DNA of 64,000 nt from Agrostemma githago (GCA_958450325.1 OY288259.1:29506734-29570733); one strand, 5' to 3'. Positions 10,609 through 23,480 are shown, numbered from the stretch's first letter. Translations and numbers: made by a program. Notes: generated by a model not told the origin, from the letters alone.

Positions 10609-13600
10609 TGTAACACCCCTGATTTTTATAAATTTAAATTGAATTAAAATTTTGTTCGTATTTTTACTTTTACGATTTAACTCGTAATTCTAAAAACTTT
10701 ATAAAACGAATTTATCGTTCAATCGTTTCAAACTCCTAAATTCTATTAGTCTCGGAAACTATTCTTATATTTAAAACATATTTTTATTTCTATTTCGATT
10801 TATTTTATATTTAATTTAATTTAATTCTTATCGAAGGTCTATTTCGATGACTTAAAATCTTAATTCTTTTTATTTATTCATATTTAAGCTCGAATTTCTA
10901 TTTCGATTCGAAACTCATTTAATTTAAGTTTCGCCAAAATATTTATTTTCCTTTCCTCGAGAAATCAATTTAATTCACTTTATCGAAAATTTATTATTTA
11001 TATCGAAAAATACTATTACTTTGTATAATTAATTATTTCTCTAAGCTTTGATTTCGTTCGAATAATTTACTTACTCATCTTATTTGACGGCCCTGTTACT
11101 TTTTAGTTTTATTAATTCGTTTTAACCCGATTCTTGGGTCAGTCAACTTGTCGTTACGGAATTAGGTCCCAACCCGATTCATTTAATCAATTCGTATACA
11201 TACATCTCGGATTCCGTACACTTTTGGTGACGTGTTTTTAACCCCATCGATTAAACAGACCACTTAATTCTTGTTTCACTTCCCTTTTCCACTTTTTAAC
11301 GAACACATCCCCTGCCATTATGTTTCCACCGCTTCACTTCGTGTTCCCCTCACCCATTTGTTTTTCTTAAATTCCTTTCCCCTGTCCTCTTTTCTTCAAC
11401 CTCCATCATCTTCGGTCACCCTCTTGTCCGTACTGCTGCATCTGCTGCTACTTTTCGATCTCCTTCTCCGTCGTTTGTCGTCCCTGTCTCTGCAAGGGTA
11501 TTCTTTTTCCCTTCTTTGTTTTCCTTATTGTGTTGTTTCATGGCATTCTTCTGTTTCCTCTTCCTCTTTTTGTTCTCCTTTTCTTTCCCCTGGTCTCCTC
11601 TGTTTTCTGCTGCTGCTACCGTAGGTTAGTTCCGCTGTCGTTGTTGTCTTTGCTGCTGTTTATTGTGCCTGATCTTCCTCTTCTTCTTCTTTTTCTGCGT
11701 TTTCTGATTTCGTTGCTAGAGTTTGTCTTGATCGTGTTGCTGTTTGTTCCCTTCGTTTTGTTCTCCGATCGTTCTTCGTTTTTCGTCGTCTTGTTGTCGT
11801 TTCTGTATCGTTTCTTCTGTACTTGCTGATGCTTCTGCGTCTGTTGTTGTTACGTGTTGCTGCTGCTACTGCGTTGATCTCATTTTAATCCGTTTATTCT
11901 ACTTCTTCTTTCCTCTTCGCTGCTATGGCGGTTCTCCTCGATCTGCTCTACTTCTTCATCTTTTCTTAATCTTCTTCTCTTATTCTTCTTTGCGTCTGTG
12001 CTGCTCCTGCTATCGTTATACGTCCTTTTGCTGCGATTCAATGCCCCTGTGTTTTTTTGCGTTCTTGGTTGATGTTTCTGCTGTTGTTTTCATTCTATTT
12101 GAACAGATACAATCATGCTCTCTACTATTGTCTGCGCGCTGTTACGGTTCTGATCCGTCACCATGCTGTCTTATTCCATTCATCATTTTTTCTTCTACTT
12201 GCTTCGAGTTGTTCGTCCTGTTATGTTGTCATCTTATTTCTGCCGCTGTTTCATCCTGATTTATCGCTCATTCGTTCCTCTATTCTTTTATCAAATCCTT
12301 CCCCGATCGTGCTCGTAATCTTTCCGTTCGTCTTGGTTTTAACTTTCCCCGTTTTGGGTTGTCAAGTTTACTCGAATCCAACTTTGTCTCACTAACTTGT
12401 TTTGTCGACTCGTTTTTCTCGGTGGAGCATCCGTATGTAGAAGACTAAAGATTCTACAACTCAGAGCTTAAGGCGTATTATTAAAGTTTTGGACCCGGAC
12501 TTTATAAGAAGGCCGGAGACGTATGTCAGAGGTTTAACAAGGTAACTTTAGGACGTTACTCGATTTTATATCGTATGTTTGAGTAGTAGTATGTAGTAAA
12601 TATTTTAACTTCGGTTTTCTAATTTTAGCTATATATTAGTGCTAATTATATTCTTTTAAATCGTATTTATAAATATTTTACAAGTTTTCGGTATCATTTT
12701 ATAAATCGTTAGTAATTTAATTATTTTTGATTGTTATAATATTTTGTTGGTTATCGTGACATTAGTAACTAAATAATATCGATTTCTATTTTCTTCATAT
12801 TTTGTTAATTTATAATTTTAATTCAAATCGTAGTTTTATATTATAATCGAGGTTTGTATACTTGTTTAATAAATTAATTCTGTTTTACGATATATATACT
12901 AATAAATGAGAAAATAGTCGATTTTGTTTTAAATATATTTTTAGTCGAGACTATTTTCACTAGTAAATTCTTATTTACTTATAATTGACTATTTTTAGTA
13001 AAATCCGTATTTTTTATTAATGAAAGATATTTGTTAAAAATGATTTAAAATCCTTGTAAATTCATTTCATTTATAAAACTCGTTGACTCAATTAAATTTG
13101 ATATCGTTTTCGTAAAACATCTCTTTTTTTAAAAGTTATAGTTTTAACTCGATTTCTTAATTATTTATAAAATACTATATATTGAGATATTATATTTTGA
13201 GTAACGAATTTAGAAATATATTAAAGTTACGATAACGACGATAATAATAAAATATTAATTTCGTTAGAAATGCTATTTTTATACATTTCACTTATTTTAA
13301 TAATTTACGTATTTCTCTAAGAATATTTCTATTTTAAGTAAGTTTCTAAAATTAGTAAGTTTCTATTTTTAGAAAGTTTCCCTTTTTATATATAATGTTT
13401 ATTCCTTTTATTCTCATATTATTTATATCGATTATATTTATTTTTGAATATCGATAATGGCTGTTTTGGAGTTATGGAATAAAGAGAAGTGTGGGGTTAG
13501 AGTAATATAGTCTGGGATGTACGTTTTTGCCATCAGCTATAAAGCCGGTGTGTCTATTTGGGGCACATTTGGTCGTTGAACTGGGCGTAGTTTCGCCCAG

Positions 13601-14321
13601 GAGAGTGTATGTTTTGACCTTAAGCTAGATATCGCATCGTGTTAGTCGCCGTCAGCTGAACTAGACATATTTGTTGTCTAGGAGGGGTATGCACTACTTA
13701 AACCAGGACCTCGCTGCACGCAGTCCTGTTATAGTTGAGTAGCCTAGTTAGAGACTGGATTCTGTTATGAGTTACGTCTACAGTTCTCGAAGCTAGTTTC
13801 TAGTATTATCCTAGTGAAAGTCTAGCCTTGTGCACACTGATCGAATTTCCATAACGCCATTTTTTAATATTATTATTATCGATTGACTTTGACTTGCAGG
13901 TTGGCAAGTACTTTAAGTTTCGTTGAAAACTTATTTTTATTATATCGTTTTAATGTTTTCTCTTTCTAAATATTTTGATATAATAATACTATTATTTTTC
14001 CACATGGTATAATATGGCTGGGAGAACGTCCGAGTTACTTCCCACTGACGTGGCTGTTATGTTTATAACATGACAGGTATTTGCTGCTGGGTTTTGGGTG
14101 TGAGCTAGCGAGTAGCGTGGATCCTACTCTTTCTTCATTCATGTTTCTTTATGGATTTGTATAACCCTGTTTGGAGAATTTTCTTTTAGCCCTTTTGTAA
14201 AAAGAGGCCTTTGTATTGACTTACCATTTCTTTTAATAAGATATAGTTTGTCAGTGTGTTTTAATCCCAACTCTACAGTGTTTCCGCCACTGTATTGCGT
14301 TATAATTTCTAAGGGATTACA
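10609..14321 (+). repeat. 5' LTR of the LARD (full length)
   Basis: This 3.7 kb AT-rich LTR ends GGGATTACA. About 11270-12400 is a strongly pyrimidine-rich tract (TTC, CTT and CTG runs) giving Phe/Leu/Ser-rich ORFs that I do not regard as genes. This tract lies within the roughly 2.2 kb stretch missing from the 3' LTR. Confidence 0.85.
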
Positions 14322-14323
14322 GT

Positions 14324-14335
14324 TGGTATCAGAGC
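14324..14335 (+). other. Primer binding site, initiator tRNA-Met, LARD
   Basis: TGGTATCAGAGC starts 2 nt after the LTR end. It is the standard initiator-tRNA-Met complement of many plant Ty1-copia and chromovirus elements. Confidence 0.85.
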
Positions 14336-17165
14336 ATTGTTGCTCCCGACGCTTACACCTGATTTTGGGGAAAATACTAGTAAATAATTTGAAACATTTA
14401 AAGAATATTAGTGAGAGATGGGTAGAAACCAAAGTAAGGACTTAACTGTTAGGATTATATGTTATTGTAACTCAATGACTAGCATTGGATATTTGTTTCA
14501 TTTGTCTGGAAGAAGATGAGTGAGCAAGTTGCTGTCATGATGCTGCTCCAGATCGGAACAAGACCTGCTTAGAACTCTCAACGCCTGCTGACTCGAGTGG
14601 ACAACTTGGTGCTCCAAGAAAAATGCTGATGGTGACTTTTCATCTCCGGTTCTGTTTGCTTAAGCTACAGGTTAGATGATCAAGAGTAGATTCATGTTCC
14701 ATGATGTTGCAGTAGATCTAGATGGAGCGATTCAAGACTTGTGTGTTCGTTCCTCTACCAGAAGATGAAGATATCCCGCGAATTCCTTTGTGGAACCTTG
14801 GAGGCCCGAAGATTCTCTTCTCGTTTAAGGTCTTATCTATCTAGAATCATTGATTCTTTTCTACCTGGTTCTGCCTTTTCCAGTTCTTCTCTTATTAATT
14901 CTTGTCTTCATTCTTCTGATAAATATTTGATTAATTCTCTTATTTTACCGTCTTCCCTCTTGAGATTCTTTGGTGTGACCGGTTCTGTCTTAGTAAACCC
15001 CGTGAGAGTTAAGTTATAGATATTTGAGGTTTAGTAAACCCTTGTTACCTGGTTCGAGGATTGTGAGTTATACCTTATTTTCTAAGGTAAGTAAAAAATA
15101 TTCGAGGATTGAGTTGAATGGTATTAGTTGATTAATTAATGGAGTTAGGTTGATACTTTGGACACCAAACTTTGGGTAATAGGTTAGTTTTGTTATTTTG
15201 GAGTACTTAGAGTTGAATGATATTTTGGAGTTGTAAAATTATATCATATTTGATGGATACCGAGCACCTAACCTAGAACCTAGAACCGAACTAAATGTAA
15301 TTGATAGTATTAATTGGGATTCTTACCTAATACTCATTTGATGGATGAGTCGTGAATATTTGGGATCTTAGAGTATTGTTTAAGTGTTAGCCTGAGTATT
15401 GTGGTACCATTGAAGGTTTTCATTAATATTGTTAGAAATTTTTGGTGGACATAGATAACCCGTGTGTCTTGAGGTTTAGATCGTGATGTGTAAGGTTGTA
15501 ACCTTTGAACTTTGGAGTCGAGTGATCTAACTTGGATAAATTGTTGTTAACCTTGAATAGGAGAAACTTATTGCACAATTAGAGGTTGGATTTATTGCGT
15601 TGTTTTGAGGAATACTTAATGCGAATCGTCTTGATGGATTTATAGTTAAGAACCCTTTGACCAACGAGATTGTGGCTTCGTTGAGTTAATATTTTCGTGG
15701 TTTCCTGATATGATATGAAATTTGGTGGAATTCTCAGAAATCTTAGTCGAAGGACGTGTTTGAAGATGTGAGTGTTTGCGCCATTACTTATAGGTTTGAG
15801 CGTTTTTGAGGATTTATTGTACCTTTCCCAACCTCTGTCTACTTGTGATGTTTTTAAACATGTTGGTGAAATCATTTTTGGGGATTTGTACCCGAGCATT
15901 ATTAATTGGTGGATTTTAGTGTTCCTTACTCGAGAAATTTGGAGTATATCTCGAGTTTAAACCTTATGAGCTTTGGACTTTTTAGCCTTAATGATTACGA
16001 GTTTGGGTATGTTCTGTTAACTGTTGGAATCTTAATATGGATTTGTTTCTAAAGCATTTGTGGATTAGTATCTTGTCGCTTCGACGATTGGCTAGTCACG
16101 TAAGACATTTTTGGGGATTGTGACTGAGTAGTACCACCTAGTACCTAATATTGGACTTAGCGTTGTTTGATGGAAATTAGGAACCGTGTTTCTGGGTGTC
16201 GTACCGGGAATCTCGAGATGGTCAATTTAATCTCTAATCCTTGAGGGCTCTGTTTAACTCTATTTCGTTTCTCCCCTTAGCTTTTATTAAAACCTGCTGC
16301 TACTTCTTCGGCCGATCCTTTGATTTCTTTATCGGGTTTGAAAATTTCTGTTTCGTTTTGTCGTTGACTCTGACTCTATTTATCTGTCTACCATTTCCCG
16401 AACCTTTGTTATGAAAAGTTCGACTAATTTGAAACTTTGGGCTATCATGAAATTTTAACATTTTGAGTTATAAATTTCAGAATTTTGTATTTTGTTTTGT
16501 TGTATTTTTTTTGACCTGTTTCAAATGCCTTAATAATTTATTTTAAAAGTATTTCGAAATTGTTTAAAATTTTAATTTTGATTTTCAAGTGATCGAGATT
16601 TTATGAAAACTTTCTTAATTACAAATATTTTGATTTCTATGAGATTATTAGGTAAAACGGTTTAAAATTTTCGAAAAACTTCGTACGTCTAAATTTTCAT
16701 TTTATTGTCGATAAGCTTTAAATCTATTATTGAAAATATTTGACGAATGGTTCAATTTTCATTTACTAACTACAAAAATTGATTTCTCAAAATTTTGTTT
16801 GGTTTTAAATCAAAATATTGTCGAAATTCTTAATCAAAACTTTTTACCGTTGTTTTGAAAATATTTGGGTACTCTCCCCCTCGAGTTCGTTTACAAATAA
16901 TATTCATTGTCACTATTTTATCGAATAATTGTTAACTTACGCTTTTATTAATTAAAATGATTTTTAAACTTCGGGTAATTGAGCCCAACTCATCTTGAAA
17001 TAAATTTTATCTTCGATTTTGATTTCATATCACGTTTGAAGCTGTAAAATTTTTTTAAAACCGAGTTTGTGATGCAAGTTAAGCATTCTCGTTCTGTTCA
17101 AGTGATATAACCTTATTTTCTATTCTATTACTATGTTTTTGTTAGTTTCGAGGACGAAACTTTCT
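14336..17165 (+). other. Noncoding internal domain of the LARD
   Basis: The longest ORFs are about 60-106 codons, on both strands, with no retroviral motif that I recognise. The sequence is AT-rich and frequently stopped. It may carry packaging signals, but nothing in it shows this. Confidence 0.6.
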
Positions 17166-17180
17166 TTTAGTGGGGAAGAT
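17166..17180 (+). other. Polypurine tract of the LARD
   Basis: TTTTAGTGGGGAAGAT-type tract immediately before the 3' LTR, preceded by the conserved CGAGGACGAAAC. Confidence 0.75.
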
Positions 17181-18684
17181 TGTAACACCCCTGATTTTTA
17201 TAAATTTAAATTGAATTAAAATTTTGTTCGTATTTTTACTTTTACGATTTAACTCGTAATTCTAAAAACTTTATAAAACGAATTTATCGTTCAATCGTTT
17301 CAAACTCCTAAATTCTATTAGTCTCGGAAACTATTCTTATATTTAAAACATATTTTTATTTCTATTTCGATTTATATTATATTTAATTTAATTTAATTCT
17401 TATCGAAGGTCTATTTCGATGACTTAAAATCTTAATTCTTTTTATTTATTCATATTTAAGCTCGAATTTCTATTTCGATTCGAAACTCATTTAATTTAAG
17501 TTTCGCCAAAATATTTATTTTCCTTTCCTCGAGAAATCAATTTAATTCACTTTTATATATTGAGACTCGATTTCCTAATTATTTATAAAATACTATATAT
17601 TGAGATATTATATTTTGAGTAACGAATTTAGAAATATATTAAAGTTACGATAACGACGATAATAATAAAATATTAATTTCGTTAGAAATGCTATTTTTAT
17701 ACATTTCACTTATTTTAATAATTTACGTATTTCTCTAAGAATATTTCTATTTTAAGCAAGTTTCTAAAATTAGTAAGTTTCTATTTTTAGAAAGTTTCCC
17801 TTTTTATATATAATGTTTATTCCTTTTATTCTCATATTATTTATATCGATTATATTTATTTTTGAATATCGATTATGCCTGTTTTGGAGTTATGGAATAA
17901 AGAGAAGTGTGGGGTTAGAGTAATATAGTCTGGGATGTACGTTTTTGCCATCAGCTATAAAGCCGGTGTGTCTATTTGGGGCACATTTGGTCGTTGAACT
18001 GGGCGTAGTTTCGCCCAGGAGAACTAGACATATTTGTTGTCTAGGAGGGGTATGCACTACTTAAATCAGGACCTCGCTGCACGCAGTCCTGTTATAGTTG
18101 AGTTGCCTAGTTAGAGACTGGATTCTGTTATGAGTTACGTCTACAGTTCTCGAAGCTAGTTTCTAGTATTATCCTAGTGAAAGTCTAGCCTTGTGCACAC
18201 TGATCGAATTTCCATAACGCCATTTTTGAATATTATTATTATCGATTGACTTTGACTTGCAGGTTGGCAAGTACTTTAAGTTTCGTTGAAAACTTATTTT
18301 TATTATATCGTTTTAATGTTTTCTCTTTCTAAATATTTTGATATAATAATACTATTATGTTTCCACATGGTATAATATGGCTGGGAGAACGTCTGAGTTA
18401 CTCCCCACTGACGTGGCTGTTATGTTTATAACATGACAGGTATTTGCTGCTGGGTTTTGGGTGTGAGCTAGCGAGTAGCGTGGATCCTACTCTTTCTTCG
18501 TTCATGTTTCTTTATGGATTTGTATAACCCTGTTTGGAGAATTTTCTTTTAGCCCTTTTGTAAAAAGAGGCCTTTGTATTGACTTACCATTTCTTTTAAT
18601 AAGATATAGTTTGTCAGTGTGTTTTAATCCCAACTCTACAGTGTTTCCGCCACTGTATTGCGTTATAATTTCTAAGGGATTACA
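17181..18684 (+). repeat. 3' LTR of the LARD, internally deleted
   Basis: It matches 10609 to about 10980 and then jumps to the equivalent of about 13140, so about 2.2 kb is missing. A second gap of about 58 bp is at 18021. At the main junction an extra TATATATTGAGA (about 17554-17565) copies sequence some 40 bp downstream (about 17594-17605), as in templated end-joining. Confidence 0.85.
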
Positions 18685-19024
18685 CTTCCCAACACGTACC
18701 CTCACCCCTTACTCAGAACCTCGGTTTCCGGATGCCCGAAACCGTTGGCGCACGAGAGTCATTCAATACACGATATCCGATAATGTCGGTATCGGTATCA
18801 AATGCAAAGGGACGAGCCCAATAAACTCTGACATCGGAAATGGGCCGTATTTTGTATACGGCCCACTACGACATAGAGTGGGCTCGAATGGTTCCGAATA
18901 ACCACAAAATTCGGTGGCGACTCCACATAGACCTAAATTTCAATTCGATCCATTCTTATATGGAGATTCATTCGCCTACCCAAATCCGCGCGTGGCCGCG
19001 TCGGGGTGGACCTATGTCATGTCC

Positions 19025-19027
<3 letters not shown>
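18685..19027 (+). repeat. 3' LTR of element A, second part
   Basis: Continuation of the interrupted LTR, matching 2987-3330, including the U5 hairpins and the terminal ATGTCCACA. Confidence 0.9.
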
Positions 19028-19106
<79 letters not shown>

Positions 19107-19338
19107 AGGGATCAAATAAGTTCACCACATGCAACTAAGTCTATATTAAAGTTACAGTTGACATACGTTGAAGTTGCATTTGTTCAAGATTGATATGTAA
19201 CTATAACATTCAGCACTGTTATCACTTTAAGTGATAAAGTGCAACTTTAACATTCATCTCGTGTAACTTTAAGCACTTTTTGTGTAACTTTAACACTGGA
19301 ACTTATGAACTTATAAGAGTTGTTGGCCTTATGTGAAC

Positions 19339-19399
<61 letters not shown>
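19028..19399. repeat. Compound-microsatellite unit, right side of element A
   Basis: (AT)n (19028-19080), (GA)n (to about 19106), the 230 bp core shared with 240-470, then (CT)n(AT)n to about 19399. It is the tandem neighbour of the unit on the left of element A. Confidence 0.85.
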
Positions 19400-19404
<5 letters not shown>

Positions 19405-20383
19405 GTTCTTAGATTATATTGTGAAGATATACTCAACTTTTATTAAACTAAAGATGAGTTTGTGATATTAAATAGATTATCAGTTGTTATAATTGACAAT
19501 ATACCTGTTGTTTTCACAGTTTCATGATGAGAGGTTTTAGTTCTTTTGCACGATTTGGTATACTCAACTGTTATTAATCTAACACTAAATAAAAATAATA
19601 TAAAAATAATACTGTATCATTATTTTCCAATTTTGAAACCACTATTAAGTTGGATAAAAAAACTACCCATGATCCCCCACTAAACTTAACTTCTCAATTT
19701 TAACCAACCAAAAAACCACCTTTCCCAAATTTAACCAACAAAAAAACTCACCTTTCTCAAAGGTTAAATACCCACATTTAACGGAAGAAATTTTCATTCA
19801 AAACATTATTCATATCAGAAAAATTACTATCAAAATGTTAGAAAAACCAAAAAAAATAAATTAACTAAATAGAGGAGTATTTGTTGTCCATTTGAAAGAA
19901 AGAATTGTTCGAAAATGGCGTAAGAAGAACTTTAAGCCACAAGGGACTAGAAGACTATGTATCTCTAGAGATATTGTTGGTTGATGAAGTGGTAATTACA
20001 TAAATTAACAACAAAAAGCTTTTTTAAGTACAAGTTATTCATTTTACTATATATCATAATCATAGATTAATGTAATTATTTATCTTAAATACTTACCTTA
20101 AAACGTTCTTATTTGCGGGGATGAAAGGGTGGATCGAACGTGACGCCAAACGTAGTGTGCAAGGAAAATTTGAAATTTTTTGATATATTAGATCTTTTCG
20201 GACTTAAACATGTATGTTAGTATGCATGCTATTTCTTTTACAATTATTTCGACGATAATCAATACGTCATTTTTTTTGTACGGGTGTTTATTGACAATAC
20301 ATAATTGTGATGATATTTAAAACATAAATCACAAAACATTTTTTAGCGATCGCTCGTGCATGCTATGCACGGGGTTAATACTA
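19400..20383 (+). mobile_element. Flanking AT-rich DNA with a Helitron-like 3' terminus
   Basis: There is no gene. The right end has a perfect 7-bp hairpin CGTGCAT-GCT-ATGCACG followed about 9 nt later by CTAG and then T. This is the classic Helitron 3' end (hairpin then CTRR, inserted before T). I could not place a 5' TC terminus, so only the 3' end is supported and the left limit is arbitrary. Confidence 0.5.
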
Positions 20384-20403
20384 GTTAACATAAAATACGA
20401 GTA

Positions 20404-20470
20404 TTACAATCTAATTTGACGTTACAATCTACCTTCCTTAAAAGAATTTCGTCCCGAAGTTCAGGATCCA
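20404..20470 (-). mobile_element. Chromovirus (Tekay-type) 3'-end fragment
   Basis: Read on the minus strand, it has TTCGGGACGAAATTCTTTTA, a purine tract and GATTGTAACG. This is the usual Tekay end of internal domain plus LTR start. Nothing recognisable remains in 20471-20690. Confidence 0.55.
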
Positions 20471-20689
20471 ACCAATAACGACATCCCAGGATTAATCGAC
20501 ACCTTGTATGATTGCATTGTTACTACATCACTCGACTCATCAATTAACTAACCGGGTACCTGTCTCCCTTACTACTGACTTACGATATACACATTAAGAT
20601 GACTAACGACAACCATTCCAACTTGTTACACAATGACTTACACGGTTACTAAGCAAATATACAATAGGAAAACAAGGGGTATTGACAGA

Positions 20690-22541
20690 GGCGGCCTGAA
20701 ATTCTGTCGCCTGCCTTGGGGCGTCTGGACATGCTGGGTTCGGGACCAAAGCACGATGCTAGCTTGATCCTGAAGCCTCAATGCCTCGTCCCGACTCCTC
20801 ATAGCGACGGTTGACTATCTCGATACGTCGTATATCGAATCTGACTAGGAAGTCGTTGGTATGGGACGTACACGATGAGACATTCGCTCGGAGTCGTAAA
20901 AAATGAAAATAAATATGTATAATTTAGATTTAAGAAGGGAACGCGCAATTAATTAACGCGCGTCGACTAACGTCGCAAGCATTGTTCCCTAAGCGAAATG
21001 TGAATCGTTGTGGACTACGTCGGTAGTCTACGATATCTTTTTTATCTATAATCGGGTACTTGTCCTTAACCGATCCCATTTTATGGTAAATCGATTATAT
21101 CGACTTGATACGAATATCGGAGCCCTCCGTATCGCGAGGTCGTTATCGGGTCGCGTGGACCATACGACTCTCGGATTGACGTCATAGGGTTTCGTACTAC
21201 TTTGATTATCAACGGCTCTTTTATGCACGACATTTGACTACGGAGTCAATATCGAGCGCTTAGAACGATATTCGAAAATAATATCGGATACACTCGATAA
21301 TCGAACAACTGCGATCACGTCTTTACCCGTAGGATCAGGCGCACGCCATGAGGCACCCTGACCCTTAGTCGCTTGGGGCGGCGCGCCTCAATATATGGGC
21401 GCCACCTCTGTTGCGTCGTATTCGGGTATTGTATGGACTTTGGACAGTGTTTAGTTATCGGATGTACTCCACTCGATTTTGAAAAAAAAATTCATATTAT
21501 CGTAATATACACAGTATTTATATGTGACGGAGATGTAAATAACGATAATGTAAATGCTAGATGCGATACTAAAATGGAAAAGAGCGTAAAAGCGTTTTAA
21601 GGGGTTGACCCGCCTTAAACAACCAAACACGCGGGGTGACGGGATAAGCGAGTGCGATACTCTTGTATTCGTGTTTCCTTATCCCGTCATCCTTTGTATT
21701 CGATGCATAAAGGACGAGTAGTATATAGTCGGGTTAGTGGTTAGCATTACGATAAAGTAATATTAGTATTACGATAAAATAAAAGTTAATAAACAAAATT
21801 AAAAGAAGGAGAGATCTTGAGAAAGACGGGGTATGTTTACACGCTCAACTGACATGCTAAAAATCTCGGAATACGGACTCGTCTTGCGGCGGCGTAGGCA
21901 CGGGAGCGTCGAGAATGTCGGTGAGTTAGGTGTCTTTAGAGGTAGGAAATGATCTTGTTTTTCAGAAATGAATTTCGAGAAATGTTGTTGTGACCCTTGA
22001 AACGTCGGAGGTAAGGATGTATTTATAGAGTTTTGCGAAATGCTTCAGCTCAGTATTCGGACGCCCGGATTGTGGCGATTCAAGACTTAGGCGCCCGGGC
22101 TGAGGCGACTCAGTTCTGGACGCCTGGTTGCACGCGGTCGAAGTTGCGCGTATCAGAAATCGCGTAAAATACGGATTGATATCCGTGCTATTCAAGGCAT
22201 GATTTGATCCGATTGATTTTGATTGATAAATGTATTTGGACATTATTTTGGGATTTTGTTTTCGGGTTTCGAATTTGACCGGTTTCGGCTCGGTCGCAAA
22301 AGACGGTTTTGCCCCCGGTGGCGGTTTTAGCTCAAAATAGCATTATTTTACTGGAAACGACTCACTGAGTCTGGATTTGATGTAGGTTTTGAGAGATTCA
22401 CACTCCGCTAAGTTCCCACGTCGGGTACTATGGATTCGGAGACCGTATTTGAGCGTATTAAAACATGTTTACGTCCGATCATCATCGGGTATTTTGTTGG
22501 AAGCTGCTATGGACACTAGCAGGCAAAATGCGGGTGTCTAC
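20690..22541 (-). repeat. Truncated Retand-like LTR (third family), minus strand
   Basis: The right end (22330-22541) matches the U3 start of the element D LTR and ends ...GGGTGTCTACA. A TATTTATAG box (TATA on the minus strand) is at about 22022. The conserved hairpin GGGTGACGGGATAAG / CTTATCCCGTCATCC occupies 21634-21692. G+C-rich GGCG/CGCC clusters lie at about 20695-20745 and 22050-22120, in the two places where other Retand LTRs carry ACTCG palindromes. The U5 end is missing and there is no internal domain. Confidence 0.75.
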
Positions 22542-22800
22542 ACATATCGAGGACCATCTCTTCTACACCGAGTTTGAAATTAGTATTGATTTTGTGGGAA
22601 GTGTATTTGATTGAAACGAAATGGCATTGTGTAGTTTTCGAAACAACATTAATCACTCAGTATTAAGTATGGTACCTTTGTTTGTTTTAAATGTAAACTC
22701 AATGACCAAGCATACCTCAACATGCTCTATTTGATTAGGAGGCTCCAATCTTTCATACCCCTCCAAGCATAATGTCACACTATGCTTGTCCCTTCTTTAA
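22542..22800. other. Intergenic stretch, nothing recognised
   Basis: AT-rich sequence without an ORF or repeat that I can assign. Confidence 0.5.
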
Positions 22801-22802
22801 TA

Positions 22803-23066
22803 CTCCCTATATTCCAATGAATTCCATGCGTCTGATTTATGTACGTATGTCAATGTTCGCTTTCTTTTGTCCATAGTTTTAGTTATGCATGTATTTCTAA
22901 AAGTAATAAAAATTTGATATTCATAATGCACTCGGTTAGACAATTTAAACAAGATCTCCGTTGACTATCTTTTATTTTATATATTAGAAGTTATATCGAA
23001 TATTGTTTTCACTTGTGAATAGTGTCTATAAAGGTAAATGTATGGAACTCATTGGAATGGAGGGAG
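22803..23066. mobile_element. Stowaway-type (Tc1/Mariner) MITE
   Basis: Terminal inverted repeats CTCCCTATATTCCAATGA and CTCCCTCCATTCCAATGA (the latter read from the right end) are flanked by TA on both sides (22801-22802, 23067-23068). The 264 bp interior has no ORF. Confidence 0.85.
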
Positions 23067-23390
23067 TATAAAGAGGATTTTGTTTTTACATTATATTGTC
23101 ATGTATTTTTATATTTGAAGAAAACATATTTTCCGTTTTCAATAACTTAACTTTAACTATTTTTTTCGTTTTTAATATCCGAAAAAAAAACAGTAGTTAA
23201 TCAGATCATTTAATGAAAAGTAGATGGTGAAAAGTAGGTCCAATTTATTAAAAGTTTTTCTATTGGAGTCAAAAGTTCTTATATTTTGGAATGTGTGAGG
23301 TATGACATGGCAATAGAAGAATATGTACATTTCTTCTATTGCACTTACTCTAAGTGTACTAAATCAATTATTGGTCATAATAGTATAATA

Positions 23391-23480
23391 CCCCTCAAGT
23401 TTTAAATAATTGTCTTGTTTAAACATAATACTCCTCATATAAATTAACCAAATGGGACAATCAGTTAAAACCGGAGAGAG
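23391..23480. mobile_element. Short degenerate Stowaway-like MITE
   Basis: The ends CCCCTCAAG and GGAGAGAG with inner TTAAATAATTGTC and GGGACAATCAG resemble a diverged Mariner-type MITE bordered by TA. About 90 bp. Confidence 0.5.

Larger units (their letters stand above)
10609..18684 (+). mobile_element. Tekay-like large retrotransposon derivative (LARD) nested in the 3' LTR of element A
   Basis: Both ends read TGTAACACCCC...GGGATTACA, and CTTCC is duplicated at 10604-10608 and 18685-18689. The primer site is complementary to initiator tRNA-Met. The internal 3' end has the chromovirus-style sequence CGAGGACGAAACTTTCTTTT followed by a purine tract. No gag or pol domain is recognisable in the 2.9 kb internal region, so it must be mobilised in trans. 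The two LTRs differ greatly in length (3.7 and 1.5 kb), which points to deletion after insertion. Confidence 0.88.
726..19027 (+). mobile_element. Element A: non-autonomous Retand/Tat-type Ty3-gypsy retrotransposon, split by a nested insertion
   Basis: The order is 5' LTR (726-3330), tRNA-Arg primer site (3334), long leader, truncated gag (5137-5964), residual internal DNA, polypurine tract, and a 3' LTR in two pieces (8382-10608 and 18685-19027). LTRs begin TGTAGACACCCG or TGTAAACACCCG and end ATGTCCACA. The target was an (AT)n tract, so the flanking ATATA copies (721-725, 19028-19032) are only weak evidence of a target duplication. Reverse transcriptase and integrase are absent. The gag relates it to the complete element D at 43899-59711, which supports non-autonomous status. 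Confidence 0.9.

Noticed and set aside
11271..12395. Overlapping Phe/Leu/Ser-rich ORFs
   Set aside because: Pyrimidine-rich noncoding LTR segment; several frames are open at once and there is no domain.
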